The notes under the pieces are model-generated. The model was not told the DNA's origin. It worked only from the letters and a program-made list of their open reading frames with translations, and made no database searches. Positions 16,278 through 24,906 of a stretch of DNA of 64,000 nucleotides are shown one piece after another. Within the stretch, counting starts at the first letter, position 1; each line of letters begins with the position of its first letter. A program made the translations under genes and the position numbers. Source of the DNA: Marinomonas posidonica_A (GTDB taxonomy: Bacteria > Pseudomonadota > Gammaproteobacteria > Pseudomonadales > Marinomonadaceae); contig NZ_JBHZSP010000007.1 in NCBI RefSeq assembly GCF_043643765.1, positions 62,001 to 126,000 of the forward strand, read 5' to 3'.

Positions 16278-17081
16278 TTACTTTGTACTGGTGGAATCGA
16301 AAATCTTATCCGCATTACCCTCAATGAAGCTGTCAAATAGATTGCCATCAGGCATTTCGTGACGCTCTGCAAACTCATAGAAACAGCTTGGGATCAGACT
16401 TCTTTGTCCATCGGCAAACAAGTAGTCGATTTTATCTGCCATGGTTGAAGATTGTTCTAAGTAGGATTCTGGAGAGCCTTTTATTAAACCGCCAACGTCG
16501 TTAAGTACATAGCCTTGGTCGATTAACGTTTGGTTAACCGTCGTAATCTTGTCGAATGTGGAAAGGTGATTAATGCTGACCGTAAAGTGATTGGCCTGCA
16601 ATCCCATGGTGGTTAACCAAGCGGCGTATTCACTGTGTTTGACTAACGTTAGGTAGTCCGCTTGTGTGGGGGTAGACCATAATAATCCAGCATAAAAAAT
16701 ACTGGGATCTTGAACCGCATCGGAGGGTATTTGAGCCACATATCGACTCAGGATGTCTTGGCATTCTTGTGGTAGCTCGTCTATTAATAATTCTGAAAGA
16801 AAAATTTTAGGCGCTTGTGAATCGTCGGTGTGGCGGTAACAACGGGCCTTTAAATGTTTATTTTCAAAACGAAAGGCCCCATAAGCCTGATAACCAAGAG
16901 CGATTAATTGTGGCTCAAGTTTCTCCAGAGAGATGGGCGAATTGTTGAAGGTTCGAAAAGCCACGTGATCGTTTATCACTTGCTCGCCATAACCTTTAAA
17001 GAGGGTTTGAATGCTCTGCGCTTGTGGGGTGACTTGTGTGTATTTTTGCCATAAGGCAGCGAAAAAATCCTGATAGGTCAT
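16278..17081 (-). CDS. Compact DUF1338 protein, probable 2-oxoadipate dioxygenase/decarboxylase (HglS-like)
   Basis: A 267-residue member of the DUF1338 family. The characterised family member HglS of Pseudomonas putida converts 2-oxoadipate to 2-hydroxyglutarate using Fe(II) and oxygen, but is about 460 residues. Here a vicinal-oxygen-chelate-like core is visible with candidate metal ligands His39 (NDHVAFRTF), His165 (ANHFTVSIN) and Glu236 (CFYEFAER). The neighbours are amaB and amaA, which make 2-aminoadipate, so a late step of lysine catabolism is expected. The protein is much shorter than HglS, so substrate identity is inference. An RBS-like GGAG lies upstream of the ATG. Confidence 0.72.
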   Translation of the reverse strand: MTYQDFFAALWQKYTQVTPQAQSIQTLFKGYGEQVINDHVAFRTFNNSPISLEKLEPQLIALGYQAYGAFRFENKHLKARCYRHTDDSQAPKIFLSELLIDELPQECQDILSRYVAQIPSDAVQDPSIFYAGLLWSTPTQADYLTLVKHSEYAAWLTTMGLQANHFTVSINHLSTFDKITTVNQTLIDQGYVLNDVGGLIKGSPESYLEQSSTMADKIDYLFADGQRSLIPSCFYEFAERHEMPDGNLFDSFIEGNADKIFDSTSTK

Positions 17082-17203
17082 GGCGTTACTCCAAATAAGT
17101 TGTCCTTACATTACTCTACTGCATTATTAACGGCTTCGACAAAAGCTAAAAAAGCATTTGATGATGCAGAAAAGTTGTGTGACCTGAATCAGCGTGCGCG
17201 GTT

Positions 17204-18079
17204 TTACTCTGAACGTAGCACATTTTCTTTTGCTCTAGACGGTACAAATAGCTGCTGTTTCGCCGCCAATATGGTGTTGATCAAATGCGCCGGAAAGCTT
17301 CGTGATTTTTGATGCGCTAAGCCAACCACACGCTTCAACTTGACGTCATTTAACGGCCTGAGACATAAGTCTTTTCGACCTCGTGATGAATGCTCAGGGA
17401 TCAGTGAAATACCCAATCCTGCGGCAACCAGATCCAGAGCGTACTCTTCGGTTTTTACTTGTGCCCTGACATCTGTCGTAAGCTCTTGTTTTTGCATGAG
17501 ATAGTGCCATGACTCGAAGATGTCACAAGGTGTGCGAGAAATAAAAGGCTGTTTGTCGATTTGTTTAATAGACAGGGAAGGGAAGTCAGATAACCAGTGG
17601 TCGAGTGGCATGGCGATGACATAATCGTCTTCCCACAAAGGGTAAAACACGTCTTCTTCCGTAGTATAACGATGACAAGTGAATCGTAAATCGGCACTTT
17701 CCGATTCGTCGACCAGTTTTAAGGTCAGTCCAGAGACTTCATCCAGCATGGTTTTGATGACTTGGCTTATCAGTGCTCCGGATAAAAACGGTGCCAGAGA
17801 GATAGACAGCGTAAGTGGTGCTGGTGTCTGGCTAAAAAGCTGACGCATACTGCTCATGTCATTCACCATTTTACAGGCATGTGGATACAGTTGTGTTCCG
17901 CTATCCGTTGCTGATACGCCTTTTGAATGCCTGACAAAGAGCTTGGTGCCGAGGTCTTCTTCTAATTGGTTGACGGTATTTGAAATCGATGGCTGGGCCA
18001 CAAAACAGCGTTTAGCGGCAGCACTTAAGCTGCCTTCTTCGTACACGGCAATGAAATAGCGCAAAGATCGAATGTCCAT
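17204..18079 (-). CDS. LysR-family regulator of the amaAB block
   Basis: A LysR-type regulator of 291 residues from MDIRSLRYF at 18079; GAGG sits 5 nt upstream, and the longer in-frame start at 18109 lacks such a site. The N-terminal winged helix-turn-helix has SLSAAAKRCFVAQPSISNTVNQLEEDLG split over residues about 16-45. The C-terminal effector domain includes AGLGISLIPEH. It is divergent from amaB and upstream of the DUF1338 gene on the same strand. It therefore probably controls both arms, responding to a lysine-pathway intermediate. The neighbouring P. putida locus also has a LysR gene here, from memory. Confidence 0.87.
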   Translation of the reverse strand: MDIRSLRYFIAVYEEGSLSAAAKRCFVAQPSISNTVNQLEEDLGTKLFVRHSKGVSATDSGTQLYPHACKMVNDMSSMRQLFSQTPAPLTLSISLAPFLSGALISQVIKTMLDEVSGLTLKLVDESESADLRFTCHRYTTEEDVFYPLWEDDYVIAMPLDHWLSDFPSLSIKQIDKQPFISRTPCDIFESWHYLMQKQELTTDVRAQVKTEEYALDLVAAGLGISLIPEHSSRGRKDLCLRPLNDVKLKRVVGLAHQKSRSFPAHLINTILAAKQQLFVPSRAKENVLRSE

Positions 18080-18112
18080 CAGAACCTCAAGGAAAAGCTG
18101 AATCTTCAATAT

Positions 18113-18140
18113 ACCTATAGGTTTTAGGCGATGCTATAGG
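18113..18140. promoter_or_regulatory. Candidate LysR operator upstream of amaB
   Basis: The palindrome ACCTATAGGT (18113-18122) is followed by a second CTATAGG at 18134-18140. The repeated CTATAG cores are 19 bp apart, about two helical turns. They lie in the 162-bp gap between the LysR gene and amaB, where a divergent regulator would bind. Confidence 0.4.
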
Positions 18141-18241
18141 AAAAAACTAGACCACTAGCAGAAAAAGCATATTTCTCATTTCTATCTTGGCTGGGATAAG
18201 GTGAAGGCATCTTTCGAATTAACCTACAAAAGAGGCGAAAC

Positions 18242-19786
18242 ATGTCACAGACTTGCTTAGAAACCTTGGGCATCAACAAGCTAAAAGACGGTGATACTTA
18301 TTACAGCGTGATGACTGGGAACACGATGTCATTAGGCCATGGCGCGGCTTTTTCTGCCCATAGTCCTATTGATGGAAGCGTTTCATCGAGCTTTTTGAAC
18401 GCTACACCAAATCAATTGGATGAGGTGAGTACTGAATTGAACGCGGCGTTTAAAGCCTTGCGTATCATTCCTGCGCCGCGTCGTGGTGAACTGGTTCGTC
18501 GTATTGGAGAAGAAGCTCGTAAGTACAAACACGAATTGGCGCAAGTGATTTCACTGGAAGCGGGCAAAATTATGCCAGAGGCATTGGGTGAAGTGCAGGA
18601 ATGGATCGATGTCTGTGATTTTGCTGTCGGTCAGTCACGTATGCTGCATGGCTTGTCTATTGTCTCTGAACGCCCCGGCCACCGAATGATGGAGCAGTGG
18701 CAGCCATTGGGTCCGGTAGCAGTGATTACAGCGTTTAATTTTCCGATGGCGGTTTGGGCTTGGAACGCCATGTTAGGCCTTGTTTGCGGAGATCCAATCT
18801 TACTTAAACCCTCTGAAAAAGCCCCTCTTTGTGCTTTGGCCATGTATCAAATTGCGCAGAATGTGTTGGCGGATATGCCTGACCTACCCAAAGCCTCTGT
18901 CTCTGTCATGATTGGCGATCGTGATCTTGGCGAAGCCATCGCTGCGAGCGAGACGTTTCCTCTTGTGTCGGCGACAGGGTCGACGGCCATGGGGCGAGCG
19001 GTGGCTCAAACGGTGGCGGCGCGTTTAGGTCGTTCATTGCTCGAACTAGGTGGTAACAATGCCATGATTGTCTCAGACACAGCGGATTTGGATTTGGCAC
19101 TACGCGCCATTGTGTTCTCCGCGGCAGGCACAGCGGGACAGCGTTGTACAACGTTGCGACGTTTGATTTGTCATGACGATATTGTAGATGGCTTGGTGTC
19201 TCGCTTGGCGAAATCTTATTCGTCTTTGCCGATAGGCAATCCTTTGACAGAGGGTACGTTGGTCGGACCATTAATTGATGGGGGAAGTTATCAGCGGATG
19301 CAGGCGGCTCTTGAGTCGGCAAAGCGACAAGGTGGTGAGATTGTGTGTGGTGGTGAACGTGTCACCGAAGGGGTGCCTAAGGGTGGTTATTATGTCAAAC
19401 CGGCCATAGTCCGAATTGCTCATGACGCACCAATTGTTCATGAAGAAACCTTCGCGCCCATTTTATATATTTTAACGTACACAGATTTTGCGGATGCCAT
19501 TGAAATCCAAAATGAAGTACCGCAGGGCTTGTCGTCTGCAGTCTTCACAGAAAGCATGCGTGAAGCCGAATTCTTTATGTCGCCAGCGGGGTCTGACTGT
19601 GGGATCGCGAACGTCAATATTGGTACGTCTGGCGCTGAGATCGGTGGTGCATTTGGTGGCGAAAAAGACACCGGCGGTGGTCGTGAATCCGGCTCTGATG
19701 CTTGGCGAAATTACATGCGCCGTACAACCAATACCGTGAACTACGGCGGTGACTTGCCGTTAGCACAAGGCATTGTCTTTGAATGA
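18242..19786 (+). CDS. amaB: L-piperidine-6-carboxylate / 2-aminoadipate semialdehyde dehydrogenase
   Basis: A 514-residue aldehyde dehydrogenase of the ALDH7 (antiquitin) type. It oxidises 2-aminoadipate 6-semialdehyde, in equilibrium with piperidine-6-carboxylate, to 2-aminoadipate with NAD. Catalytic residues are visible: Asn166 (TAFNFP), Lys189 (LLKPSEK), Glu268 (LELGGNN) and Cys302 (GTAGQRCTT). The stretch ELGGNNAMIV followed by GTAGQRCTTLRRL is characteristic of ALDH7 as opposed to other ALDH classes. It lies 15 bp before amaA, and the DUF1338 protein acts later in the same pathway. AAAGAGGCGAAAC precedes the ATG. Confidence 0.9.
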   Translation: MSQTCLETLGINKLKDGDTYYSVMTGNTMSLGHGAAFSAHSPIDGSVSSSFLNATPNQLDEVSTELNAAFKALRIIPAPRRGELVRRIGEEARKYKHELAQVISLEAGKIMPEALGEVQEWIDVCDFAVGQSRMLHGLSIVSERPGHRMMEQWQPLGPVAVITAFNFPMAVWAWNAMLGLVCGDPILLKPSEKAPLCALAMYQIAQNVLADMPDLPKASVSVMIGDRDLGEAIAASETFPLVSATGSTAMGRAVAQTVAARLGRSLLELGGNNAMIVSDTADLDLALRAIVFSAAGTAGQRCTTLRRLICHDDIVDGLVSRLAKSYSSLPIGNPLTEGTLVGPLIDGGSYQRMQAALESAKRQGGEIVCGGERVTEGVPKGGYYVKPAIVRIAHDAPIVHEETFAPILYILTYTDFADAIEIQNEVPQGLSSAVFTESMREAEFFMSPAGSDCGIANVNIGTSGAEIGGAFGGEKDTGGGRESGSDAWRNYMRRTTNTVNYGGDLPLAQGIVFE

Positions 19787-19801
19787 GTTAGGTCCGTCTC
19801 A

Positions 19802-21088
19802 GTGGGGAGTAGAAAAATGATGGGATCCGGTTGTCAGTCCCTGTGGCGAGCAAGTGCGACAGATGCACCTCAGTTGAGAGCTTTAGAGGGATCGCATCAG
19901 GTCGATGTGGTGATTGTTGGTGGTGGTTTTACTGGGCTATCGACGGCATTGCATTTGGCCAAAGAAGGTATTGCGGTGCTATTACTGGAAGCGGATGAGC
20001 TTGGTTACGGTGGCTCAGGGCGAAATGTGGGCTTGGTCAATGCCGGCGTTTGGCTAGAACCGGATTTATTAGATAAGCAGCTTGGCAAGGAGGCTGGGCG
20101 TCAAATGTATGACGCGCTTGCAGTGGCACCGGAGTTTGTATTTAAACTCATTGAGGAATATAGCATTGAGTGTGAGGCGACTCGTAACGGCACTTTGCAT
20201 GCGGGTGTTGGTCAGGCAGGCTTGGCGCAATTAGAGCGTCGCTTTGCTCAGTTAAAACAGCGTGGTGCACCTGTGAGTTTATTGGCCGCAAAAGACGCTC
20301 AAGCGCGCATCGGCTCCGATAAGTTTAACGGAGCTTTGTTTGACCCCCGAGCGGGAACCATTCAGCCTTTGTCTTATGTTAGAGGATTGGCCAAAGCCGC
20401 TATAAAAGAAGGGGCGAAATTATTTGAGTGCTCCCCTGTGACCGGTTTGACGTCATCGCAAGGCAACTGGTTAGTTAAAACGCCGCATGGGGAAGTCACT
20501 ACCAGTAAGGTGATTCTAGCCACGAATGCCTACTGCCAACATGGTGTCGCGAATCAGTCGAGTAAATTTGTCCCCATTGCATACTCTCAATTAGCGAGCC
20601 AGCCATTAACTTCTTCTCAGTTGGCGCAGGTGTTGCCTAATAAAGAGGGCGTTTGGGACACTTGTACTGTGATGAGTTCTTTTCGTTTAGACCTGCGAGG
20701 ACGGCTGATTTTTGGCGGCATGGGAGCAGAAGGGCGAGTCTTGTCAAATTGGGCATCACAAAGAGTCAGAGAGCTTTTTCCGTCGCTGGGCGAATTGGCT
20801 TGGGAGTACAGTTGGACAGGAAATATTGCCTACAGTGCAGATCACTTGCCTCATTGTCAGCAGCTTAAAGACGGTTTGTTGAGTATTTCTGGCTACAGTG
20901 GACGAGGTATTGGCCCTGGTACTGTGATGGGGATGGAGTTAGCGCAATGGATAACGGGGCAACGAGAAATGTTATCCGTGCCGATGACAAAGCTTAAAGA
21001 CATTCCATTTCGTGAAATTCAACGAATTTTTTATGAACTGGGGGCGCAAACGTATCATCTTGGACAGAAAGTACATGTTTTGCGTTAG
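19802..21088 (+). CDS. amaA: FAD-dependent L-pipecolate oxidase (AmaA-like)
   Basis: A 428-residue DadA/glycine-oxidase-type flavoenzyme, the same length I recall for P. putida AmaA. The FAD fold VDVVIVGGGFTGLSTALHLA is followed by ELGYGGSGRNVGLVNAG, a motif typical of this oxidase group. The C-terminal flavin motif is SGYSGRGIGPGTVMGMELAQ. It would oxidise L-pipecolate to piperidine-6-carboxylate, the substrate of AmaB encoded 15 bp upstream. Other amine substrates are possible because the fold is shared widely. The first ATG (MGSRK) may be extended at the N-terminus; MMGSG six codons in is an alternative. Confidence 0.85.
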   Translation: MGSRKMMGSGCQSLWRASATDAPQLRALEGSHQVDVVIVGGGFTGLSTALHLAKEGIAVLLLEADELGYGGSGRNVGLVNAGVWLEPDLLDKQLGKEAGRQMYDALAVAPEFVFKLIEEYSIECEATRNGTLHAGVGQAGLAQLERRFAQLKQRGAPVSLLAAKDAQARIGSDKFNGALFDPRAGTIQPLSYVRGLAKAAIKEGAKLFECSPVTGLTSSQGNWLVKTPHGEVTTSKVILATNAYCQHGVANQSSKFVPIAYSQLASQPLTSSQLAQVLPNKEGVWDTCTVMSSFRLDLRGRLIFGGMGAEGRVLSNWASQRVRELFPSLGELAWEYSWTGNIAYSADHLPHCQQLKDGLLSISGYSGRGIGPGTVMGMELAQWITGQREMLSVPMTKLKDIPFREIQRIFYELGAQTYHLGQKVHVLR

Positions 21089-21216
21089 CAGTTATTGAAA
21101 AGTTTGCATCTTTTTGGTGCGATTTTACGCGTTATTTGCTGATTACTGGTTGGGAATTTTGGCGTTATAGGATACAGTGGTTGACTTATGTTTCCAGCGA
21201 ATGAGTAGCGCCTAAC

Positions 21217-22125
21217 ATGCGTCGTTATATCCCATCCTCTACGGCTTTGAAGTGTTTTGAAGCGTCGGTTAGACATTTAAGCTTTACCAAAGCTGCAGAA
21301 GAGTTGCATTTGACTCAAAGTGCCGTCAGTCGTCAAATTCGTAATCTTGAAGAGTTTCTTTCTCGCGATCTTTTTATTCGGCTTAATAAGCGACTGGTGC
21401 TGACGGGAACAGGGGCGGCTTATTATAAAGAAGTCGTGCCACTGCTGGATCGAATGGAAAACGCCTCGTTACGAATGTTGCATCGTGAAGACGAAAAAAC
21501 CACTTTAACCTTATCGGCTTTACCTACCTTAGCATCATATTGGTTAATGCCATTGTTGGCCGAGTTTCAGCGCCTTCACCCACAATTCCAAATCAAAGTT
21601 CGTTCATTAGACGATGCGGCTAAAATCGACCCTGATGCGGTGGATGTGATTTTGCATTACGGTGGCGATCATTGGCCGAGAGCCGTGTCTCATCAGTTAA
21701 TGAGAGAAGACGTGTTAGCCGTGTGCTCACCGCTGTTGCTAGAACGAATGGACGCGAGTAAGTCTGTTTGGCAAGCAGGGGATGTGACGCAATTTCCATT
21801 TTTGCATTTGTCGTCGAGAATTAATGCTTGGCCAGATTGGATGGTATCGCAGGGGTTAGAAAGTGGTTCGTTTGCGGGGGCTTCGTTTGCGCATTTTCAT
21901 ATGCTTCTGGAAGCCGCGAAGAATAGCATGGGGGTGGCTATTTTACCTTGTATTTTAGCGCGGAAAAGTCTGGCCAGTGGTGAGCTGGTCGCACCGTTTG
22001 GTGGACCTGTGGTGACGCCTCATGAGTACCTGTTGTCGTATCCAGTTGATAAGGCCGATCTTGAACAAGTGGTGGTTTTTCGTGATTGGCTTTTAGCGAC
22101 GTTAGAGCACCATAAACAAAATTAA
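21217..22125 (+). CDS. LysR-family regulator, GcvA-like
   Basis: A 302-residue LysR-type regulator. The N-terminal segment PSSTALKCFEASVRHLSFTKAAEELHLTQ with QSAVSRQIRNLEE is the GcvA-subgroup helix-turn-helix. The effector domain contains TLSALPTLASYWLMPLLAEF, also typical of GcvA-like proteins. It lies 129 bp downstream of amaA and just before gpmI. It may regulate part of the lysine block or a distant target. It is the second LysR protein of the block. Confidence 0.85.
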   Translation: MRRYIPSSTALKCFEASVRHLSFTKAAEELHLTQSAVSRQIRNLEEFLSRDLFIRLNKRLVLTGTGAAYYKEVVPLLDRMENASLRMLHREDEKTTLTLSALPTLASYWLMPLLAEFQRLHPQFQIKVRSLDDAAKIDPDAVDVILHYGGDHWPRAVSHQLMREDVLAVCSPLLLERMDASKSVWQAGDVTQFPFLHLSSRINAWPDWMVSQGLESGSFAGASFAHFHMLLEAAKNSMGVAILPCILARKSLASGELVAPFGGPVVTPHEYLLSYPVDKADLEQVVVFRDWLLATLEHHKQN

Positions 22126-22216
22126 TGGCCTGAATAGGTTGGGCAGTCTGTAACAAAATTACATGCCTGTGATAGTATCAAATAATAATCATGATCAATT
22201 TACGGGATAGATTACC

Positions 22217-23746
22217 ATGAACAAAAAAACCACAGCACTTTTCATCCTTGATGGGTGGGGCTACAGTGAAACCTCTAAATCCAATGCAATTGAAGCAGCA
22301 AATACACCTAACTGGGACAAGCTTTGGGCAAATTACCCTCATACTTTGATCAAAACATCTGGTTTAGCCGTGGGCTTACCTGACGGCCAGATGGGCAACT
22401 CAGAAGTGGGTCACATGAACCTTGGTGCGGGTCGAGTGGTTTATCAAAATTTCACACGCATCGGTAAAGCCATTGAAGACGGTTCGTTTTTTGAAAATTC
22501 TGCGTTGGTGAATGCCGTAGATAAAGCCGTCGCAGCCGGAAAAGCTGTTCATATTTTAGGCTTGTTATCGGATGGTGGTGTACACAGCCATCATGAGCAA
22601 ATCATGGCCATGTGTGAGTTAGCTGCGAAGCGTGGCGCGAAAGCTATTTACGTACACGGCTTTACGGATGGTCGCGATACACCGCCTCGCTCGGCACAAA
22701 CGCCAGTTGCTGAACTTGAACGTAAGTTGGTTGAATTGGGTGTGGGTAAAATTGCGACCTTGACCGGGCGTTACTATGCCATGGACCGAGACAATCGTTG
22801 GGAGCGAGTTCAAACCGCTTACGATGCCATCGTATTAGGTAAAGGCGAGTTTCAAGCCGAGACGGCTGAACAAGCGGTTCAAGCCGCCTATGAGCGAGAC
22901 GAAAATGATGAGTTTGTAAAAGCGTCTGTAATCGGTGACGAGGTTAAGGTTGAAGATGGCGATGCCATTGTATTTGCTAATTTCCGCCCAGATCGCGCTC
23001 GTCAATTGACGCGCGCTTTCACCGATCCAAGCTTCGATGGTTTTGAGCGTGAAGTGGTTCCCAATCTTTCTGCCTTCGTGACCTTTACAGAATATGCGTC
23101 TGATATTGCTGCGGATGTGGCGTTCCCACCTGAATCGTTGAAAAACACGTTGGGTGAAGTGTTAGCGAACCAAGGCAAGAAACAATTACGTATTGCGGAA
23201 ACCGAAAAATATGCACACGTGACTTTCTTCTTTAATGGTGGTGAGGAAGCGTTGTTTGATGGTGAAGAGCGTGAATTGATTCCATCTCCCAATGTCGCAA
23301 CCTATGACTTACAGCCTGAAATGAGTGCGCCAGAAGTCACAGATAAGCTGGTGGAAGTGATCGAAGCGGGCAAATACGACACCATCATTTGTAATTTCGC
23401 AAACGGCGATATGGTAGGACACAGTGGTATTTTTGACGCTGCTGTAAAAGCTGTGGAAGCAGTGGATGCCTGCCTTGGTCGAATTATGACGGCATTAGAC
23501 GTGAACGGTGGACAATGTTTGATTACGGCGGATCATGGTAACGTTGAGCAAATGCTAAGTGAAGATGGTAGCCAACCTTTGACGTCCCACACTAATGGGC
23601 CAGTGCCTCTAGTGTTGTATTCAGCGGTTCAAGGTGTTGGTCTTAACTCTGGCTCTTTGTGTGACCTGGCACCAACCTTGTTGGATATGATGGGCATGGG
23701 GATTCCTAGCGAAATGACAGGCGTGAGTCTTTTAACGCGCTCATGA
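22217..23746 (+). CDS. gpmI: 2,3-bisphosphoglycerate-independent phosphoglycerate mutase
   Basis: A 509-residue cofactor-independent mutase that interconverts 3- and 2-phosphoglycerate in glycolysis using two Mn ions. The phosphorylated serine is Ser62 in GNSEVGHMN. The metal site DGW lies near residue 12, and ITADHGNVE and SHTNGPVPLV near the C-terminus supply the other ligands. Length matches E. coli (514). It leads an operon with envC (7 bp), ctpA and yibQ. In E. coli, gpmI-envC-yibQ is immediately next to yibN-grxC-secB; here about 6 kb of catabolic genes separate them. Confidence 0.97.
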   Translation: MNKKTTALFILDGWGYSETSKSNAIEAANTPNWDKLWANYPHTLIKTSGLAVGLPDGQMGNSEVGHMNLGAGRVVYQNFTRIGKAIEDGSFFENSALVNAVDKAVAAGKAVHILGLLSDGGVHSHHEQIMAMCELAAKRGAKAIYVHGFTDGRDTPPRSAQTPVAELERKLVELGVGKIATLTGRYYAMDRDNRWERVQTAYDAIVLGKGEFQAETAEQAVQAAYERDENDEFVKASVIGDEVKVEDGDAIVFANFRPDRARQLTRAFTDPSFDGFEREVVPNLSAFVTFTEYASDIAADVAFPPESLKNTLGEVLANQGKKQLRIAETEKYAHVTFFFNGGEEALFDGEERELIPSPNVATYDLQPEMSAPEVTDKLVEVIEAGKYDTIICNFANGDMVGHSGIFDAAVKAVEAVDACLGRIMTALDVNGGQCLITADHGNVEQMLSEDGSQPLTSHTNGPVPLVLYSAVQGVGLNSGSLCDLAPTLLDMMGMGIPSEMTGVSLLTRS

Positions 23747-23753
23747 GGCTATA

Positions 23754-24890
23754 ATGATAGGGTTTATACGTTCATTTCTATTGTGCCTTCTTCTGCTACC
23801 AAGCGTCAGCTTGGCGGCAGGCGAACCACAGACGCCAGAGGAAGCGAAACAGCAGATTCAAGCTTTGCAAAAAGATTTGAAGAAGCTCAATAGCTGGCTG
23901 AAAGAAATCAAATCAGAACGTTCGGATGTGGAAAAGCAACTTGAAGGAAAAGAGAAAGACATTCAAGAGCTCTTGAAGAAAATCCAAAGCATTCAAGACA
24001 GTCTAAAAAAAGGCGAACAACAGCTGAGTGAGTTGAGGGTTCAACAACGGTCTTTGCAATTAAGCATCCAACAACAGAATGATCAAATAGCCGCCCAATT
24101 AAGGGCGGTTTATCGTTCAGGTAAAGAAGAAAGTATTAAACTCTTTTTAAACGGTGACAACTCAGAAGATGCACAGCGATTGGTGCAGTATAACCGCTAC
24201 TTTTCGAACGCTCGCCAGTCATTGATTAATGGTTTTATTACCGAAGTGAATGATCTCAATTTGGTCGAAAAAAGCATTCGCAGTCATCGTGCTCAACAAG
24301 CGCGAGAAGAAGTGGAGCTAAAAGCACAACGCAAAAGCTTACTTTCTCAACAATCTCAGCGACGTACCTTATTGGCTAAGCTGGACAGTGATCTCGCCAA
24401 AGGAGGTCAAAGGGCTAAGCAGTTGAAGCAAGACCAGCAAAATCTACAAGCTTTGTTACAGCAATTGGAAGAAGCGTTAGCCGATATTCAGATCCCCGAC
24501 CCTGAAATCCCCTTTGCTTCGCTTCGTGGTCAGTTAGTTAACCCATTAAAACGTATGGCGAAACTGCCTTCGAGTGGCGGTATTGATTTGGGGGGCGTCA
24601 CCCTAAAAGCTCAAGAAGGTGAGCCGGTGCGGGCGATTTCACAAGGTCGAGTGGTGTTCGCAGATTGGATGCGTGGTTTTGGTTTTTTGCTGATTTTGGA
24701 TCATGGCGACGGCTATATGTCTATGTACGGTTATAATCAAAGTTTATTAAAAGAAGTTGGCGAATGGGTTGGTGCTAATGATATTGTAGCCATGGCTGGT
24801 AGTACTGGTGGCCGCCCTGATAGCGCCTTATTCTTTGCGATACGACACAATGGTGCGCCGTTGAATCCACTGTCTTGGGTGTCAGGTTAA
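23754..24890 (+). CDS. envC: Murein hydrolase activator EnvC
   Basis: A 378-residue periplasmic protein that activates amidases AmiA/AmiB at the division septum. A signal peptide (residues 1 to about 21) precedes a long coiled coil at about 25-245, rich in Gln, Lys and Glu heptads. A C-terminal LytM domain spans about 260-376. The zinc ligands of active LytM peptidases are missing: GGIDLGG lacks the first His, and YGYN and FAIRHNG replace the HxH region. This is the degenerate state expected of EnvC. GAGG precedes the ATG by 5 nt. Confidence 0.93.
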   Translation: MIGFIRSFLLCLLLLPSVSLAAGEPQTPEEAKQQIQALQKDLKKLNSWLKEIKSERSDVEKQLEGKEKDIQELLKKIQSIQDSLKKGEQQLSELRVQQRSLQLSIQQQNDQIAAQLRAVYRSGKEESIKLFLNGDNSEDAQRLVQYNRYFSNARQSLINGFITEVNDLNLVEKSIRSHRAQQAREEVELKAQRKSLLSQQSQRRTLLAKLDSDLAKGGQRAKQLKQDQQNLQALLQQLEEALADIQIPDPEIPFASLRGQLVNPLKRMAKLPSSGGIDLGGVTLKAQEGEPVRAISQGRVVFADWMRGFGFLLILDHGDGYMSMYGYNQSLLKEVGEWVGANDIVAMAGSTGGRPDSALFFAIRHNGAPLNPLSWVSG

Positions 24891-24906
24891 AGATCAGTTT
24901 ATAGGA

